A stretch of 64,000 nucleotides of DNA. It comes from Auricularia sp. M13. Its lineage: Eukaryota; Basidiomycota; Agaricomycetes; Auriculariales; Auriculariaceae. Below, piece by piece: positions 54,420 to 64,000 of the stretch (position 1 is the first letter of the stretch; the number at the start of each line of letters is the position of its first letter). The notes beneath the pieces are model-generated. The model saw only the letters and a list, made by a program, of their open reading frames with translations. It had not been told where the DNA came from and did not search any database. The translations under genes were made by a program, and so were the position numbers. The stretch lies in NCBI GenBank assembly GCA_037042915.1, contig CM073198.1:248001-312000 (forward strand). The letters are read 5' to 3'.

Positions 54420-57032
54420 TCACACAGCAGTCTCCAGCGACGCGATATCTAGATGCGAGAACTCGAGCTCGCGCGCATGTCCTTTCTCGAGTATTCGGCG
54501 GATGTCGAGGCACGCGACCGGGGGGTTGTACTGGTAGTCCTCGCGGTAGGCGCGCGTGAAGCATATGACATGGAGCATGCTGAATTTGAGCGGGCGGGCG
54601 CGCTGACGGTCAAAGTGGATCGCCGGGAGCACCTTCAAGGCTGTGAGGAAGCGGTCGCGGTCCGCGCGCGACTGCGTGGACTCGAATTAGCGAATTGATG
54701 GCGGCTTGTGACTGTCAGAAGCGTACCTTGGGATAGAATCTGGAAGGATCGGGCGGTACAATGGTCCTTGTCCGTCGAGGGCGTTCGGCTATATACGGCT
54801 CGAGGTGCAGGAACACCAAGACGATCCCGGCAGACTTGACGCGAAGGAAGAACAGGAGGTCGGCGTCCAGGCCGCGGTCGGGAACCAGGAAGGCATGCTT
54901 GCCGCCAGAGAGCCATCGGAGAACTTCGCTGGGACTCTGCGCACCCGCAATTGAATAGCTCAGGTGTGCGTCGTGGGCCGCGCTACGAGACGCCGCGTTT
55001 CCCCTCAGGCGACGCGCGGATGGTGGTAATACGATAGCAGCTTCGTCAGCTGACCAGCAGGGGGCGTCCGGGCCTTCAAATCGCAGTAGATCAGCCAGTC
55101 TAGCCCCAGAGCCCGACAACACGTTCCAGAGACAAGCGGCCACGCCAGCGGCGAACGACGTTCCCCGAGCGATGACGGTGTCATCATGCAGCCTCTGGCT
55201 GATAACGCGGGCGATCGTGTGATGTTCGGATTTTTGAAGCCATGCAAGCAGCCGATAGAACACAAGCGGTTCGCTGACGGTTGCGGCGCCCTTTCCGTCC
55301 GTGAAGATGGCTAAACCGACAGCAACCAGGCGCGGTCCGTGTTCGGGGTGGGAGAACGTCGTAGGCTCGTGGCGGAGCGCAAACGTGAACAGAGCATCGC
55401 GCAGAAGGCGTGCCAGACGAAAGGCTATAGGTGCTATGCGATCAGTGCTGCGCTCCTGGGGGGGTGGAGGCTTACATTCTAGAAAACTGTCCTGCATGAT
55501 AAGGCTGTAGGGCGTTTCGTCGATGTAATCATCGTCATCGTCGACGCGTCTCTCATGCCCGCATAGACAGGACACCAGCATGTCGAGGACCGCATCGACG
55601 CGTGTCGGACCGGTCAACAGGAGATGATAAACGAAAACAGTGAGAAAGCGGTGTCTTAAACGGTGAGAACCCGAGTCAGCCAGCCGGAGAAAGATATCCT
55701 GAGCATTTAAGCACGCACCGTCCACGCAGCCAACGGAAAATCTCGGCGCACTGCGGCGGCGAAAGTGAGTCGCCGAAGAAATGGCGCAGATACGCGTGAG
55801 TTCGGGTGAGCGAGTCAAATTGGCCGAGGTCGTAGTAGAACCGAAGGCCGTCTACCTTCTTGGGCTGCGCCTGACAGGAATAGAGCAACGCGTCAGAAAC
55901 AAAATGTCGGTCGACCTCAGTCCCGGATAAAATGAGCCGCGCGCGCGGGCACCCGGCATGCAGATTCAGGGCGAGTTCGCGCAGAATGGGCGCAAACACC
56001 GTTCCGTCACCAGAAGCAAATGCCCTCCCAAGTTTACCGTTAGCGACCTGTGCCTCGTCGACGGCAATGAAATTGAGCAAGCCCCCAAGTGCCCCTTCGA
56101 GTCGCGAGAGCTGGGTATCAACGTCAGCATCAGGAACAGACCGCAGAACTCGAGTCATCATCGAAAAGATATCGCGTCCCAAAATGACCTCTGGCCGCAA
56201 CTGCAGCAGAATCCACTTGTACTGAGCTTGAGACTGCGTACACGCCTTGTTGTCGGTGAAAAGGTTGTGGAATAATTCAAAGAACAGAAGGCGCGACAGC
56301 AGCAGACGTCGGAAGACTTGTCGCGCGACCAGGCGGTTTGACGCGAGCCGCTCGACATCGCCTGGACTCTTGCAGGGTATAACTAGCTGTTCGACCAGCT
56401 GTTTCCCGCCAAATGATATGAACTCTAGTGACTGAAACGCCTGGCAGAGATCATCGGAGCCATAAGGATTCGCGGTGAGGTCCACTGCACACGAGAAATA
56501 AAGTCCCCATGAGCGGGTGAGGGTTTCGTACGCCATACGCGACTTCCCTGCGCCAGATACGTTCACGAGGAGACTGCACGCGATGATGAGCTACAAAGGG
56601 AAAGAGAGACTTCACGTACATATGCTCGTTACCAGACATGAAATCAGCAATGCGGTCGCGAAATCCGGGGTCTAGATCTTCAAGTGATCCTAGGTGATGA
56701 AGAGGGATGTCAGGAACTGGAGGATCTCCTTTATAGGTATAAAGCCTGGGTATCTGCAATCCTTTCAGACGCTGTCGGTTTTCTGTATTCCACGAGGGAA
56801 CATCTTCGTAGGTCTTTGACGGACGCCAGCAAGGATAGGCGTTGTCGCGCTCCAAGAAATCGGCAATACCTGACCTGAAGCGGGCGATCACGGCTGGAAC
56901 AGCTTCAGGCCCAAGTGGCGGATACCCGCCTGATCATGGATTTAGCTATGAATTAAGATGCGGTTGCTGCATACCTCCTTCGTCAGAGGACGAGAATGAG
57001 CGCGAAGTCGGTGTGCTGGGCGAGTCAGACAT
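54420..57032 (-). CDS. NTPase/nuclease-like family member B (intact twin of A)
   Basis: Exon 1 57,032-56,975 (MSDSPSTPTSRSFSSSDEG), exon 2 56,929-56,620 (FLERDNAYPCWRPSKTYEDV ... FMSGNEH), exon 3 from 56,573 with Walker A VSGAGKSRM, GLLNFIAVDEAQVAN (Walker B), LILSGTEVDR, FYYDLGQFDSLTR and RWLRGR; exon 4 from about 55,665 (HRFLTVFVYHLLLTGP) through VIARGTSFAAGVAACLWNVL and DADLLFFLRVKSAGIVLVFL then HLEPY; final exon FLTALKVLPAIHFDRQR to the stop 54,420. All joins keep frame. It lacks the 2-bp loss and the hAT insertion of copy A and shows the empty site at 56,690. The nuclease-like region has kept Asp but not Gln-x-Lys. P-loop NTPase activity is likely; biological role unknown. Confidence 0.87.
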
Positions 57033-57325
57033 GCTCGCCGTGTGGTCGTGGTTCAACCCGACACCGCCGGGCGTGGTGACGGTCGAGCGTGTTCGCGCGC
57101 TTAGCGGAGTTGTAACCGCGTACCCGGCTGTCCTGCGCCAACGCAGTCCACACGCTTGTCGCAGCGTCCTTGTGGCGCCGCGTACCGTGTACCATTCAGA
57201 ACGGGCTGATTTTTGCGGCCTGCAGACGCATACCTTTCCGCTCCTCGTTTTCAGCGCACTGGCCAGCATTTCATCTGTCCGACTCTTCAGCGGAAAGTGG
57301 TTCTGCGACGGGGCCAGCAGTTGGA
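57033..57325. promoter_or_regulatory. Bidirectional promoter of members B and E
   Basis: B (-) and E (+) start 293 bp apart and point away from each other. The gap has no palindrome array or obvious TATA box. E may have an upstream exon inside it. Confidence 0.5.
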
Positions 57326-58971
57326 ATGGACAAATTTCTGACAAAGATTTCCGACCGTATAGCCCTTTATCTGGAGTCACCCATAGAGCACCCAGTCTGG
57401 GAGCCTCCGACTCAGTACGATGGAGCCGATTCATGGACCGCGGATGACATGGATCGATTGCGTGGCATGAAAATTCCCCACGTACCGTCTCGTGGGACTT
57501 TCAACTTTCCGGATATGATACTATATTCGTTGGGTAACCTCGAGCAACTAGATGCGTCGTTTCCAGAACGCCTGTCCGAATTGGTCTCAGAGCAAAAGCA
57601 CATGTATGTGGCACTAGTCGGCACATTCCTCATGGCTCATCGCACATAGATATGTGTCTAACGCGTCTGGTACTGGGAAAACACGGCTTTTGTTCGAGGT
57701 TCTTGCAGCTCACTGGGGCTTTTACTTTTCTTGCACATCCGACGCGGTGGTCGATCCGTATGGCTCTCTCGATTTGACTACCGCGCTCGGCAGAATCTCC
57801 ACGACCTTCGTCGGTCCCGGTCCGCTGCACTACACGATCCCGTTCACAAACATTGTCCCTCGCAGTGCACGGTCGCGCATCATCCATAACCGCCAAGTCG
57901 CTCATCGCTGCGTCAAGATGATCATCCTCGCTCGTCTTACGATATTCAAGATTTTCTGCGACGCTCTGGTCAAAGTCGAGCTGACAGACAGCACTGCTCG
58001 CATGAAATGGCTGCTACTCCAACTTCGCCCGCGGGTGTACCTGAAAACTGACATGTTTTGGGACATGGAGGCCTATCTGGGTGTCCTCGACGACGACATA
58101 ATCACGCAGCGCATTTCCGCCTTGTACGCTGCCACAAAATCGAAGATCGCGTTTGTGGCGATCGACGAAACGAACGTCGCGCTGCAGAAATATCCGACTA
58201 TGTTTGCGACCTCGAATTACCGCCGCCTCGTCTCTGTCTTTCGCGAGGTGGTGGCCTGCATGGCCACGCACCATCCAGAGTCTCGTTTAATCATCGCCAG
58301 AACGGAACTCGACATGGAGCTTGCGAGGGACGCTGTGCAGTCTTCTAGCTCGTCTTTCTGCTCTGTCGTGCTCTTCCATTCGCTCGGGCATTTTTCAACA
58401 TTAGAACGCACCTCAGTGTATCTGAAACATTTTCTCGGGAGCGGCGTTTCAGACGCTCTCGCGCAGACCGCCCACACATGGCTCCGAGGCCGGTGCGGGA
58501 CGTCCTCTGATTGATGTGCCGCTCACTAAACCCCCCAAACAGACATCGCTTCCTTGCTGTATTTGTGATGTATACTCTGATTTATGGACTTCATCGCGCC
58601 GTACCGGTCCTGGACACCATCATTCACGTGTTCACTCAGTACCGGCGACCAGACAGTGAACTTGTCGGCAAGATCTCTCTCGGACTGGGATTCCCTGATG
58701 CACGATTAGAAGGTAATCATCTGCACAACGTGTAGCGAGAACTAATCCACTTTCAGCCTCGCCTCTCGCTCTGCGCCTTCGCCATGCAGCACTGAACATC
58801 CTTCATCACCACAAACCGACGTTATTTACTGACGAGTCGACCCGCCGCGACCGTTCGCGACCCCGCGCGGCCGTCGCGCAAGCTACACCCTTCCAACCTC
58901 GGAAGCAAGGTCGCGCAATCATTATACGGCTTCCAAGAGCAGGATTAGGGCTGGCATGCGATACATATTAA
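57326..58971 (+). pseudogene. NTPase family member E, lacking the nuclease-like half
   Basis: ATG 57,326 (MDKFLTKISDRIALYLES), MKIPHVPSRGTFNFPDMILY, donor CAT|GTATGT, acceptor CACATAG, Walker A SNASGTGKTRLL (about 57,665), IAFVAIDETN (Walker B with Asp-Glu), LIIARTELDMELARDA where relatives have SGT, HSLGHFSTLERTSVYLKHFL, then after an intron HRFLAVFVMYTLIYGL and DTIIHVFTQYRRP, and after another intron LRLRHAALNILHHHKPTLFT. Beyond that similarity to A-C ends and a short Arg-rich tail leads to a stop at 58,971. The whole C-terminal region is missing and the SGT motif reads ART. It is either a decayed gene or an NTPase-only variant; the NTPase exons themselves are open. Confidence 0.72.
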
Positions 58972-59303
58972 GTTGCAGCAATTACCCTCCCACACGGCTG
59001 CAGCAGTTCAGCGCCGCGGGCGTCGAGCAAGAGGCCAAGACACAGCATGCACTGTATTCCTAGCACCATAATACACCCATTTGACACCTTCTTCAGCACT
59101 ATGTCGTGTTCAGAGGCTCCCGAATTGCCGCCCTGCTGTATGCTGTTTCACAATGCCCAAGGAGCACACAGGCTGGCCGATTAATTCAGAAGAGCCTTTG
59201 GACAATCCATATTCATCCTATACCTACGTGCTCCTGGTCTCAGATCCGCCATAACTGCCCTGGATGAGCCAGGAGTAAAATGCAGCTGATATTGGCAGGA
59301 AAA
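58972..59303. other. Gap between E and the second F-box gene
   Basis: Convergent 3' ends; no feature seen beyond presumed terminators. Confidence 0.5.
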
Positions 59304-61031
59304 CTAAGTACTGCACACCGGCCCTGATGCAGTTCGGATACGCCGTCTGGTGACCATGCAACCCTGCTCCCAAAGTCTACACAGGGTAGCTTGCGCGACG
59401 GTCGCACGGTGACGCAGACGGTAGCGGCGGGTCGCGGGCGCGTTTTTCGGCGATTTTCCGGTCGCGCCTTCGGGCACGCCGATGGCAGTAGAGTAAGATT
59501 GCTCCGTCGCTATCCGTCCATGCGCCGCAGGAATATCAAGCGTGACGCCGGCGAGAACGAGTGCGGCGCGAGCACCTACGGGACGCCCTAGCTGCCCCAG
59601 CGCGCGAGCGAGGCAGGCGACCTTGTCATGCCTCACGACCGCCAGCTCCCGCCCCCTCGCGAACAGCGTGACCCGCTCCACAGCGGGGCAAGCGAAGCTG
59701 TACACTCTCGCCGGCAAGTTGTCGATGTCGTCGAACCTCGCCGGCAGCCAGGTGGCTTCGGCGAGCGACTCGGGTATGCGGTGAAAAATGAGACGATCGG
59801 CGATCGACACGGTGAAGTCCAGATAGAGCTTGCGCAGGGCATCCAGTGAAAGCGGCGTGAGGATGAGCTGCGCCAGGAAATACTCGTCGAGCGTGAGGGA
59901 GACCAGCTGAGCCTGCAGGGGCGGCAGGCGCTCGAGGCGCATGATGCCGACGTCATCGAGGACGCCATTGTCAAACCTCATACACCATTCTCGGCACCTG
60001 GCAGATATTTTTCCGACCAGGCTCGTGTGACTACATATTGTTTTGTGCCGTTGGATATGAGCATATAGCTCGGGCCTGCCGGCCGGCCAGAGCGCCTCAT
60101 GGTAGTCAAGGCCAGATCTCCACATGCAGTAGGCGATATACGGGATCTCAGCACGAGTGGCGTCTGTCCGGAGGACGTGCCCGAGCGCCCCTTCGGCGGT
60201 GTGGTCGTCAATTATCAACCGCTGTAAGGAGAGACCGGACAGATCGACGTGCGTTTTCTCGTGAGCATCCACATAGTCACTGTCAGTGGATGGCGAGACG
60301 CGTATCTCCAGGGAGCACAGGGCTGGGAACGATTGGCCAGGCACAAGGTTTGCTGCGTGGCACGACACATCGAGATGGATGACACGCGCAAAAGCTGGGA
60401 TGACGCCGCCAGCGATGTCGTCCGCGGCCTCGAAGTTGAGAGAGACCACATGCAACGCCGGCGCGGCGCCGCCGAAGAGGTCGAAAGGAACGGAAGCGCT
60501 AAAACGTGGCTGTTCCTCGTTGCGGTCAAGACCGATGAATAGAGTACGCAGGCGCATCGCCAGGAAGGCCAGTGCGGCGTACACTGCGCTGCAGTACCGG
60601 TTCGACACAAACAGGCGCAGTCTACCAAGCAGTGGCAGCGATTCTGTGACAAGAGCCAGAGCATTCTCGAATCCAGGAGGAAAGGCCTCGCGTTCGTCTT
60701 CATCGCATATGCAATGAAAATGCAGAGCCAGGTTTCCAGGCCGTTTTTGCGCCGAAAAATGGTCGATGACGTTTGCAAACGTCGCCAGCTCGACCTCGTA
60801 TGATTGCGATCGGCAAGAAAGATAGATGGTTCGCTGTAGCTCGAGCCCTGCCCTGCGCGCTGCAACATGGAATGCGTGGGAGACAGACAACATACGCCGG
60901 AGCTCCTTCTGGGGCATGTATTCCAAGGCCGATGTCAAGAGCTCAACGGGAAGCTGCGGAATCCCCATGATGGCCGTGGGGAGAGCGAGAGCACAGGTGT
61001 CATACTGGTGGTAAGTGTGCTGCTGCGCCAT
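59304..61031 (-). CDS. F-box protein 2
   Basis: Single-exon protein of about 575 residues if started at ATG 61,031 (MAQQHTYHQYDTCALALPTA). The open frame extends 87 codons further up into the neighbouring LTR, but the LTR part cannot be ancestral. An F-box lies near residues 25-65 (IPQLPVELLTSALEYMPQKE then LRRMLSVSHAFHVAARR), followed by repeated hydrophobic strands (LRLFVSNRYCSAVYAALAFL, LHVVSLNFEAAD, LCSLEIRVS) typical of the variable substrate-binding part. The tail (RYRLRHRATVAQATLCRLWE) is basic. Likely SCF ubiquitin-ligase adaptor; not obviously a paralog of the 2.4-3.9 kb gene. A gypsy LTR sits 183 bp upstream and may affect expression. Confidence 0.8.
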   Translation of the reverse strand: MAQQHTYHQYDTCALALPTAIMGIPQLPVELLTSALEYMPQKELRRMLSVSHAFHVAARRAGLELQRTIYLSCRSQSYEVELATFANVIDHFSAQKRPGNLALHFHCICDEDEREAFPPGFENALALVTESLPLLGRLRLFVSNRYCSAVYAALAFLAMRLRTLFIGLDRNEEQPRFSASVPFDLFGGAAPALHVVSLNFEAADDIAGGVIPAFARVIHLDVSCHAANLVPGQSFPALCSLEIRVSPSTDSDYVDAHEKTHVDLSGLSLQRLIIDDHTAEGALGHVLRTDATRAEIPYIAYCMWRSGLDYHEALWPAGRPELYAHIQRHKTICSHTSLVGKISARCREWCMRFDNGVLDDVGIMRLERLPPLQAQLVSLTLDEYFLAQLILTPLSLDALRKLYLDFTVSIADRLIFHRIPESLAEATWLPARFDDIDNLPARVYSFACPAVERVTLFARGRELAVVRHDKVACLARALGQLGRPVGARAALVLAGVTLDIPAAHGRIATEQSYSTAIGVPEGATGKSPKNAPATRRYRLRHRATVAQATLCRLWEQGCMVTRRRIRTASGPVCST

Positions 61032-61213
61032 GGTGGGAGGGAAGGTTGAGCAAACCGGTTGCGTTGATGGTGCATTTTGAGCTCCCAGGCAGTTGTTCAT
61101 GGCTGGACGACCCGAATAAAATGTTGTTCTTTGCGCCGGACAACAATGCTCCGTCGCGGGCAACTGTGCGTTGCCATGATGGTGGGAGGATGGGAAGAGG
61201 CGGAAGGCGCCGC

Positions 61214-61936
61214 TGTTAAGCCTGCTGTGCCTTGGGGGTTTGGTTGCAAGGATAGTTGAACGTCCGGGCGCAGAGAACACTCGAACGAACAACTAGAGCC
61301 TTCGGTGCGTTATTGAGCACACCGGCTACATCGAGTAGCACGACCGAAGGGACCGCGAGCAGCAGAGGACTCAGACGAGTAAGTCGGGCGAGGGAAGAAC
61401 CCAGAGGCGAAGTCGAGAGAGAGAGATAGAGCGTGCGAGGGGCACGACTATGTCGATTTCGTAACTGGGGAGCTAGATACAAAGTCGAGGGTCTTTTATA
61501 GCTGGGGAGGTGATCCGATGTACTCGGAGTGTATCCTAGAGACGAAGGAGAGGGGCCTCAGATCAATAGAGATCGTCGTCATTGGCCGATAGGATGAGTA
61601 AGAGCGAGTGGGTAAGGTATCGGGGGATCGGACGAATGACGAGAGGCGAATGACTAAGACGAGTGGAGCGAACCGGATATGAACACTATCGATACAGTAG
61701 GGACAAGGCGAGTTAGGTGGATGTATGCGAGTAAGGAGAGAAGCTAGAGAAGTGAGGGAGAGGTCTAGAGGTAGAGGACGATGAGGAGAACATATCCCGA
61801 GCATATGAACACGAGGGGAGATAAGCCGGGTATTTGGGAGCTTGACCGAGTTGACCGAGTTGGCCGAGTGACGTAGAATGACGCCGAGTGATGCCGAGAG
61901 CACGTGGGGTCCGCGGACCGGGGCACGGGCGTAACA
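61214..61936 (-). repeat. 3' LTR of gypsy copy 2
   Basis: 723 bp, near-identical to 38,033-38,755 (single-base differences such as the ACGTGGGGTC/ACGTGAGGTC site). Followed by the polypurine tract at 61,937-61,950. Confidence 0.93.
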
Positions 61937-62133
61937 GTATCCCCCCTTTACGTCCTGAGCCCACGAAGGACTGCAGCAACGCAAGGTGAATACGAAAAAT
62001 GAGATAGCACGCACTCGAGTCCGAATGGGGCCAAAAGGTCGGGTCGGGTCGGAACGGGTCGGACGCAGATTAAAAGTGGTTGGGTCGGGAGTTGAATCGT
62101 CGAACCACTCTTGTCTTCTGCCCGCCGCCCACC

Positions 62134-63403
62134 ATGCCGCGATACGAATCGCTCGAGGACGTCGCCGCCGCGTACGACCGCAAGACCGTCGGCGCCGTCA
62201 TGAGGTCGCTCGAGGACGACCCGACGATGGAGGCGCTGATCGCGGCGCACGAGGACGCGGCGGACGCTCGGCGGCCTGCAGCAAGAGGCCGTCGACGAGG
62301 AGGACCTCGACGCGATCGAGGCGTTCAGCGCGCGCAGGCGCCAGGCGAAGGCCGAGCTGCGCCTGGCGGCGCAGCGACGCTTCGGGATGCTGGCCGAGCG
62401 CGTGGCCAAGATCGCGGCGGACGCGGGCGCCAAGGCGACGAAGAGCCAGGCGTCGCCGGCGAAAGCGCCGACCACGAGCACGAAGGCGCCGGCGAAGGAC
62501 GCGAGGGAGACCGAGTCGCCGCCGAAGAGGCGGAAGGCCATGGAGGTATGGGTCGAGTTACCTCGACTGCGCGATCTGGCTAAGGTGCGCTTTTGTTTTT
62601 TAGGTCGATGTCGCGAAGACGGCTCAGGCGCCGCGCAAGGTCGCGCCGAAACCCGCGCCGGTCGCGGTCGCTCGCTCACCGTCGCTCGGGGCGGGCGAGA
62701 CGCTCGAGGACGACGACGAGGTCGAGGAGATCGCGAGCCCGGTGGCGCCGGCCGCGAAGCCCAAGCCCAAGCCCAAGCCGCGCGCAGGCGGCAAGTTCAC
62801 GGACAGGTGGCCGGAGGTGCCGTACGGGACGCGGTTCCCGAGCCAGGTGAGTTTCCGATTGTTTGTGTTTTGCTCGCCGGGGCTGACAACGAGCAGTGCG
62901 AGGCTTGCGCCAAGCGCGGCGGCCAGTGCGTTCGGCAGCACCGGTCGAACACATGCACCGCGTGTCATCAGACCCGGGGCAAGTGTACGCACTCGGGCAA
63001 GCCGTTCGTGCCGCGCGGCGAGAAGAGGGCGGCGTCGCCGAGTGCGTCGCCCGAGCGCCCCAAGAAGGTGCGCATCGTCGAGGGGACGACGCTGGGGACG
63101 AGGGCGGCCGAGGACCGCGCGAAGACGGCCGAGCACCGCAGGGTCGTGGAGAACCACGCCCTGTGGACGAACAACTCCGTGCACAACATCGAGCGGATGT
63201 TGTACCGGATGCTGCAGTGGCAAGCGCAGCAGTTCGGCCAGTCGATCGACGATTCGTTCACGAGTGAGGAGGAAGAGGAGGCCGAGGAGGAGGTCGAGGA
63301 GGAGACCGAGGAGGAAGAGGAGGCCGAGGAGGAGGTCGAGGAGGAGACCGAGGAGGAGGACGAGGAAGCGGTCGAGGAAGCGACCGAGGACGCGGACGAG
63401 TAG
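62134..63403 (+). pseudogene. Antisense zinc-cluster gene inside gypsy copy 2
   Basis: Same three-exon gene as 38,954-40,189: MPRYESLEDVAAAYDRKTVG start, basic patch PPKRRKAMEV before the first donor, Cys cluster CEACAKRGGQCVRQHRSNTC, TACHQTRGKCTHS, acidic tail. The tail is longer than in copy 1 by a duplicated Glu-rich unit (EEVEEETEEEEEAEE). Exon 1 carries three indels relative to copy 1 (two bases lost near 62,258, two gained near 62,335, one gained near 62,349), shifting the frame for part of the exon. The region around PPKRRK is in frame here and broken in copy 1, so neither copy is fully intact. Confidence 0.75.
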
Positions 63404-63523
63404 ACGATAGGATAGAGTAGTAGCGGGTGCGACCAAAGTCGCCCAAAAATGTAATAAATGACTGTTTCTTGGAAACGGGTGAAAGGCGAGTGAGCGAAGA
63501 GATAGCGAGTGAGAAGCGAGTGC

Positions 63524-64000
63524 TTAGATGTTTTCGAATTTCTTGAGGATTTGCTGGAACTCTTGATAACTGCCGGGAGCGCTGGGATTTGCAGCATAGA
63601 AGTCTTGAACTGCTTCTTGCGCGTGTTCGAGATTTTCGGAGCCCATCTCAGTGGTCTCGGGGTCGTCGGGAGTGCCGATGTGACCGATCCAGCGAATGCG
63701 AAAACGAAGGCGCGAGTGACGATGGCGATTGTCGATGCGTACGCTGAGTACTTCGAGCTCGTACTCTTGCTCGCCGTCGACGACGACGGGCGGAGGAGGT
63801 TCTTGACGTTGACTGGGGAACGCTTCTCGAGGGTGGGGTTCGAGTTGCGAGACGTGAAAGACCGGGTGTACGCGAGCGAGGTAGTCGGGTAGGCTGAGGG
63901 TGAACGATTGCGAGCTAGGTTGATCGACGATCGGGAACGGGCCTAGGTAGCGATCGGCGAGTTTGCGAGTGGGCTGCGTCGTCTTGATGTGCTCCGAGAG
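63524..64000 (-). CDS. Gypsy pol C-terminus, copy 2 (partial)
   Basis: The minus strand from 64,000 reads LSEHIKTTQPTRKLADRYLG, VHPVFHVSQLEPH and the chromodomain-like tail to YQEFQQILKKFENI and a TAA stop at 63,524-63,526. This is the C-terminal part after the integrase core; the rest lies beyond the window. Unlike copy 1 the stop codon is kept. Confidence 0.85.
   Translation of the reverse strand, partial: LSEHIKTTQPTRKLADRYLGPFPIVDQPSSQSFTLSLPDYLARVHPVFHVSQLEPHPREAFPSQRQEPPPPVVVDGEQEYELEVLSVRIDNRHRHSRLRFRIRWIGHIGTPDDPETTEMGSENLEHAQEAVQDFYAANPSAPGSYQEFQQILKKFENI

Larger units (their letters stand above)
61214..64000 (-). mobile_element. Ty3/gypsy retrotransposon, copy 2, runs off window
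   Basis: Same order as copy 1: 3' LTR (61,214-61,936), polypurine tract, antisense zinc-cluster gene, pol. The boundary at TGTTAAGC matches copy 1 exactly while flanks differ. The element continues beyond 64,000, so its 5' LTR and target duplication cannot be judged. Confidence 0.9.

Noticed and set aside
61032-61292. 87-codon N-terminal extension of the second F-box protein
   Set aside because: It lies partly inside the LTR insertion, so it cannot be the ancestral start.
1-64000. tRNA, rRNA or telomere sequence
   Set aside because: None was noticed when reading both strands by eye; a tRNA scan would be needed to exclude single tRNA genes.

Overview
The window looks like a gene-poor, transposon-rich segment of an agaricomycete (mushroom-forming basidiomycete) genome. 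The support is: genes split by many introns of about 50-60 bp with GTNNGT donors; fungal families (sucrose-type MFS carrier, CCC1/VIT vacuolar transporter, F-box proteins); and a KDZ-type DNA transposon, a class expanded in Agaricomycetes. I cannot name the species. All calls come from reading the sequence; no database search was run.

Layout. 1-5.8 kb: end of a sucrose-transporter-like gene (-), a small inverted-repeat element, an F-box gene (-) and a CCC1-like gene (+). 5.9-7.6 kb: a 1.69-kb non-autonomous element with terminal inverted repeats, a 10-bp target duplication and two arrays of the decamer TCCGTGCGCA. 8.1-35.5 kb: a three-level nest. An NTPase/nuclease-like gene (copy A, -) is split by a hAT transposon (10,328-35,101; 8-bp duplication ATCCTAGG). 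The hAT transposase is itself split by a KDZ element of about 20.8 kb (13,281-34,110). The KDZ element carries a KDZ transposase fused to a Ulp1/C48 SUMO-protease domain, at least eight cargo genes, and dozens of copies of a palindromic decamer TGGCRYGCCA lying almost only between the genes. 36-41.5 kb: a gene fragment, a solo LTR with a 5-bp duplication, and a 5'-truncated Ty3/gypsy element whose 3' end carries an antisense zinc-cluster gene. 41.8-49.4 kb: two more NTPase/nuclease family members, D (+) and C (-), in convergent order. In D, a hAT-type MITE with an 8-bp duplication sits exactly where a spliceable, frame-preserving intron is predicted. 49.4-54 kb: no secure gene, some diverged repeats. 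54-59 kb: member B (-, intact) and member E (+, lacking its C-terminal half), divergently arranged. 59.3-61 kb: a second F-box gene. 61.2-64 kb: a second, nearly identical gypsy copy running off the window.

How the parts relate. Copies A and B come from a segmental duplication that includes 3' flank; B shows the uninterrupted state of A and so dates and delimits the hAT insertion. The NTPase family shares an intron just before the Walker A motif. D keeps a plausible PD-(D/E)XK active site, B and C have lost its lysine, and E lacks that region. The KDZ transposase appears inactivated by a 2-bp deletion just before its catalytic glutamate motif, so this element probably no longer moves by itself, although the Ulp1 part and the cargo genes look largely intact.
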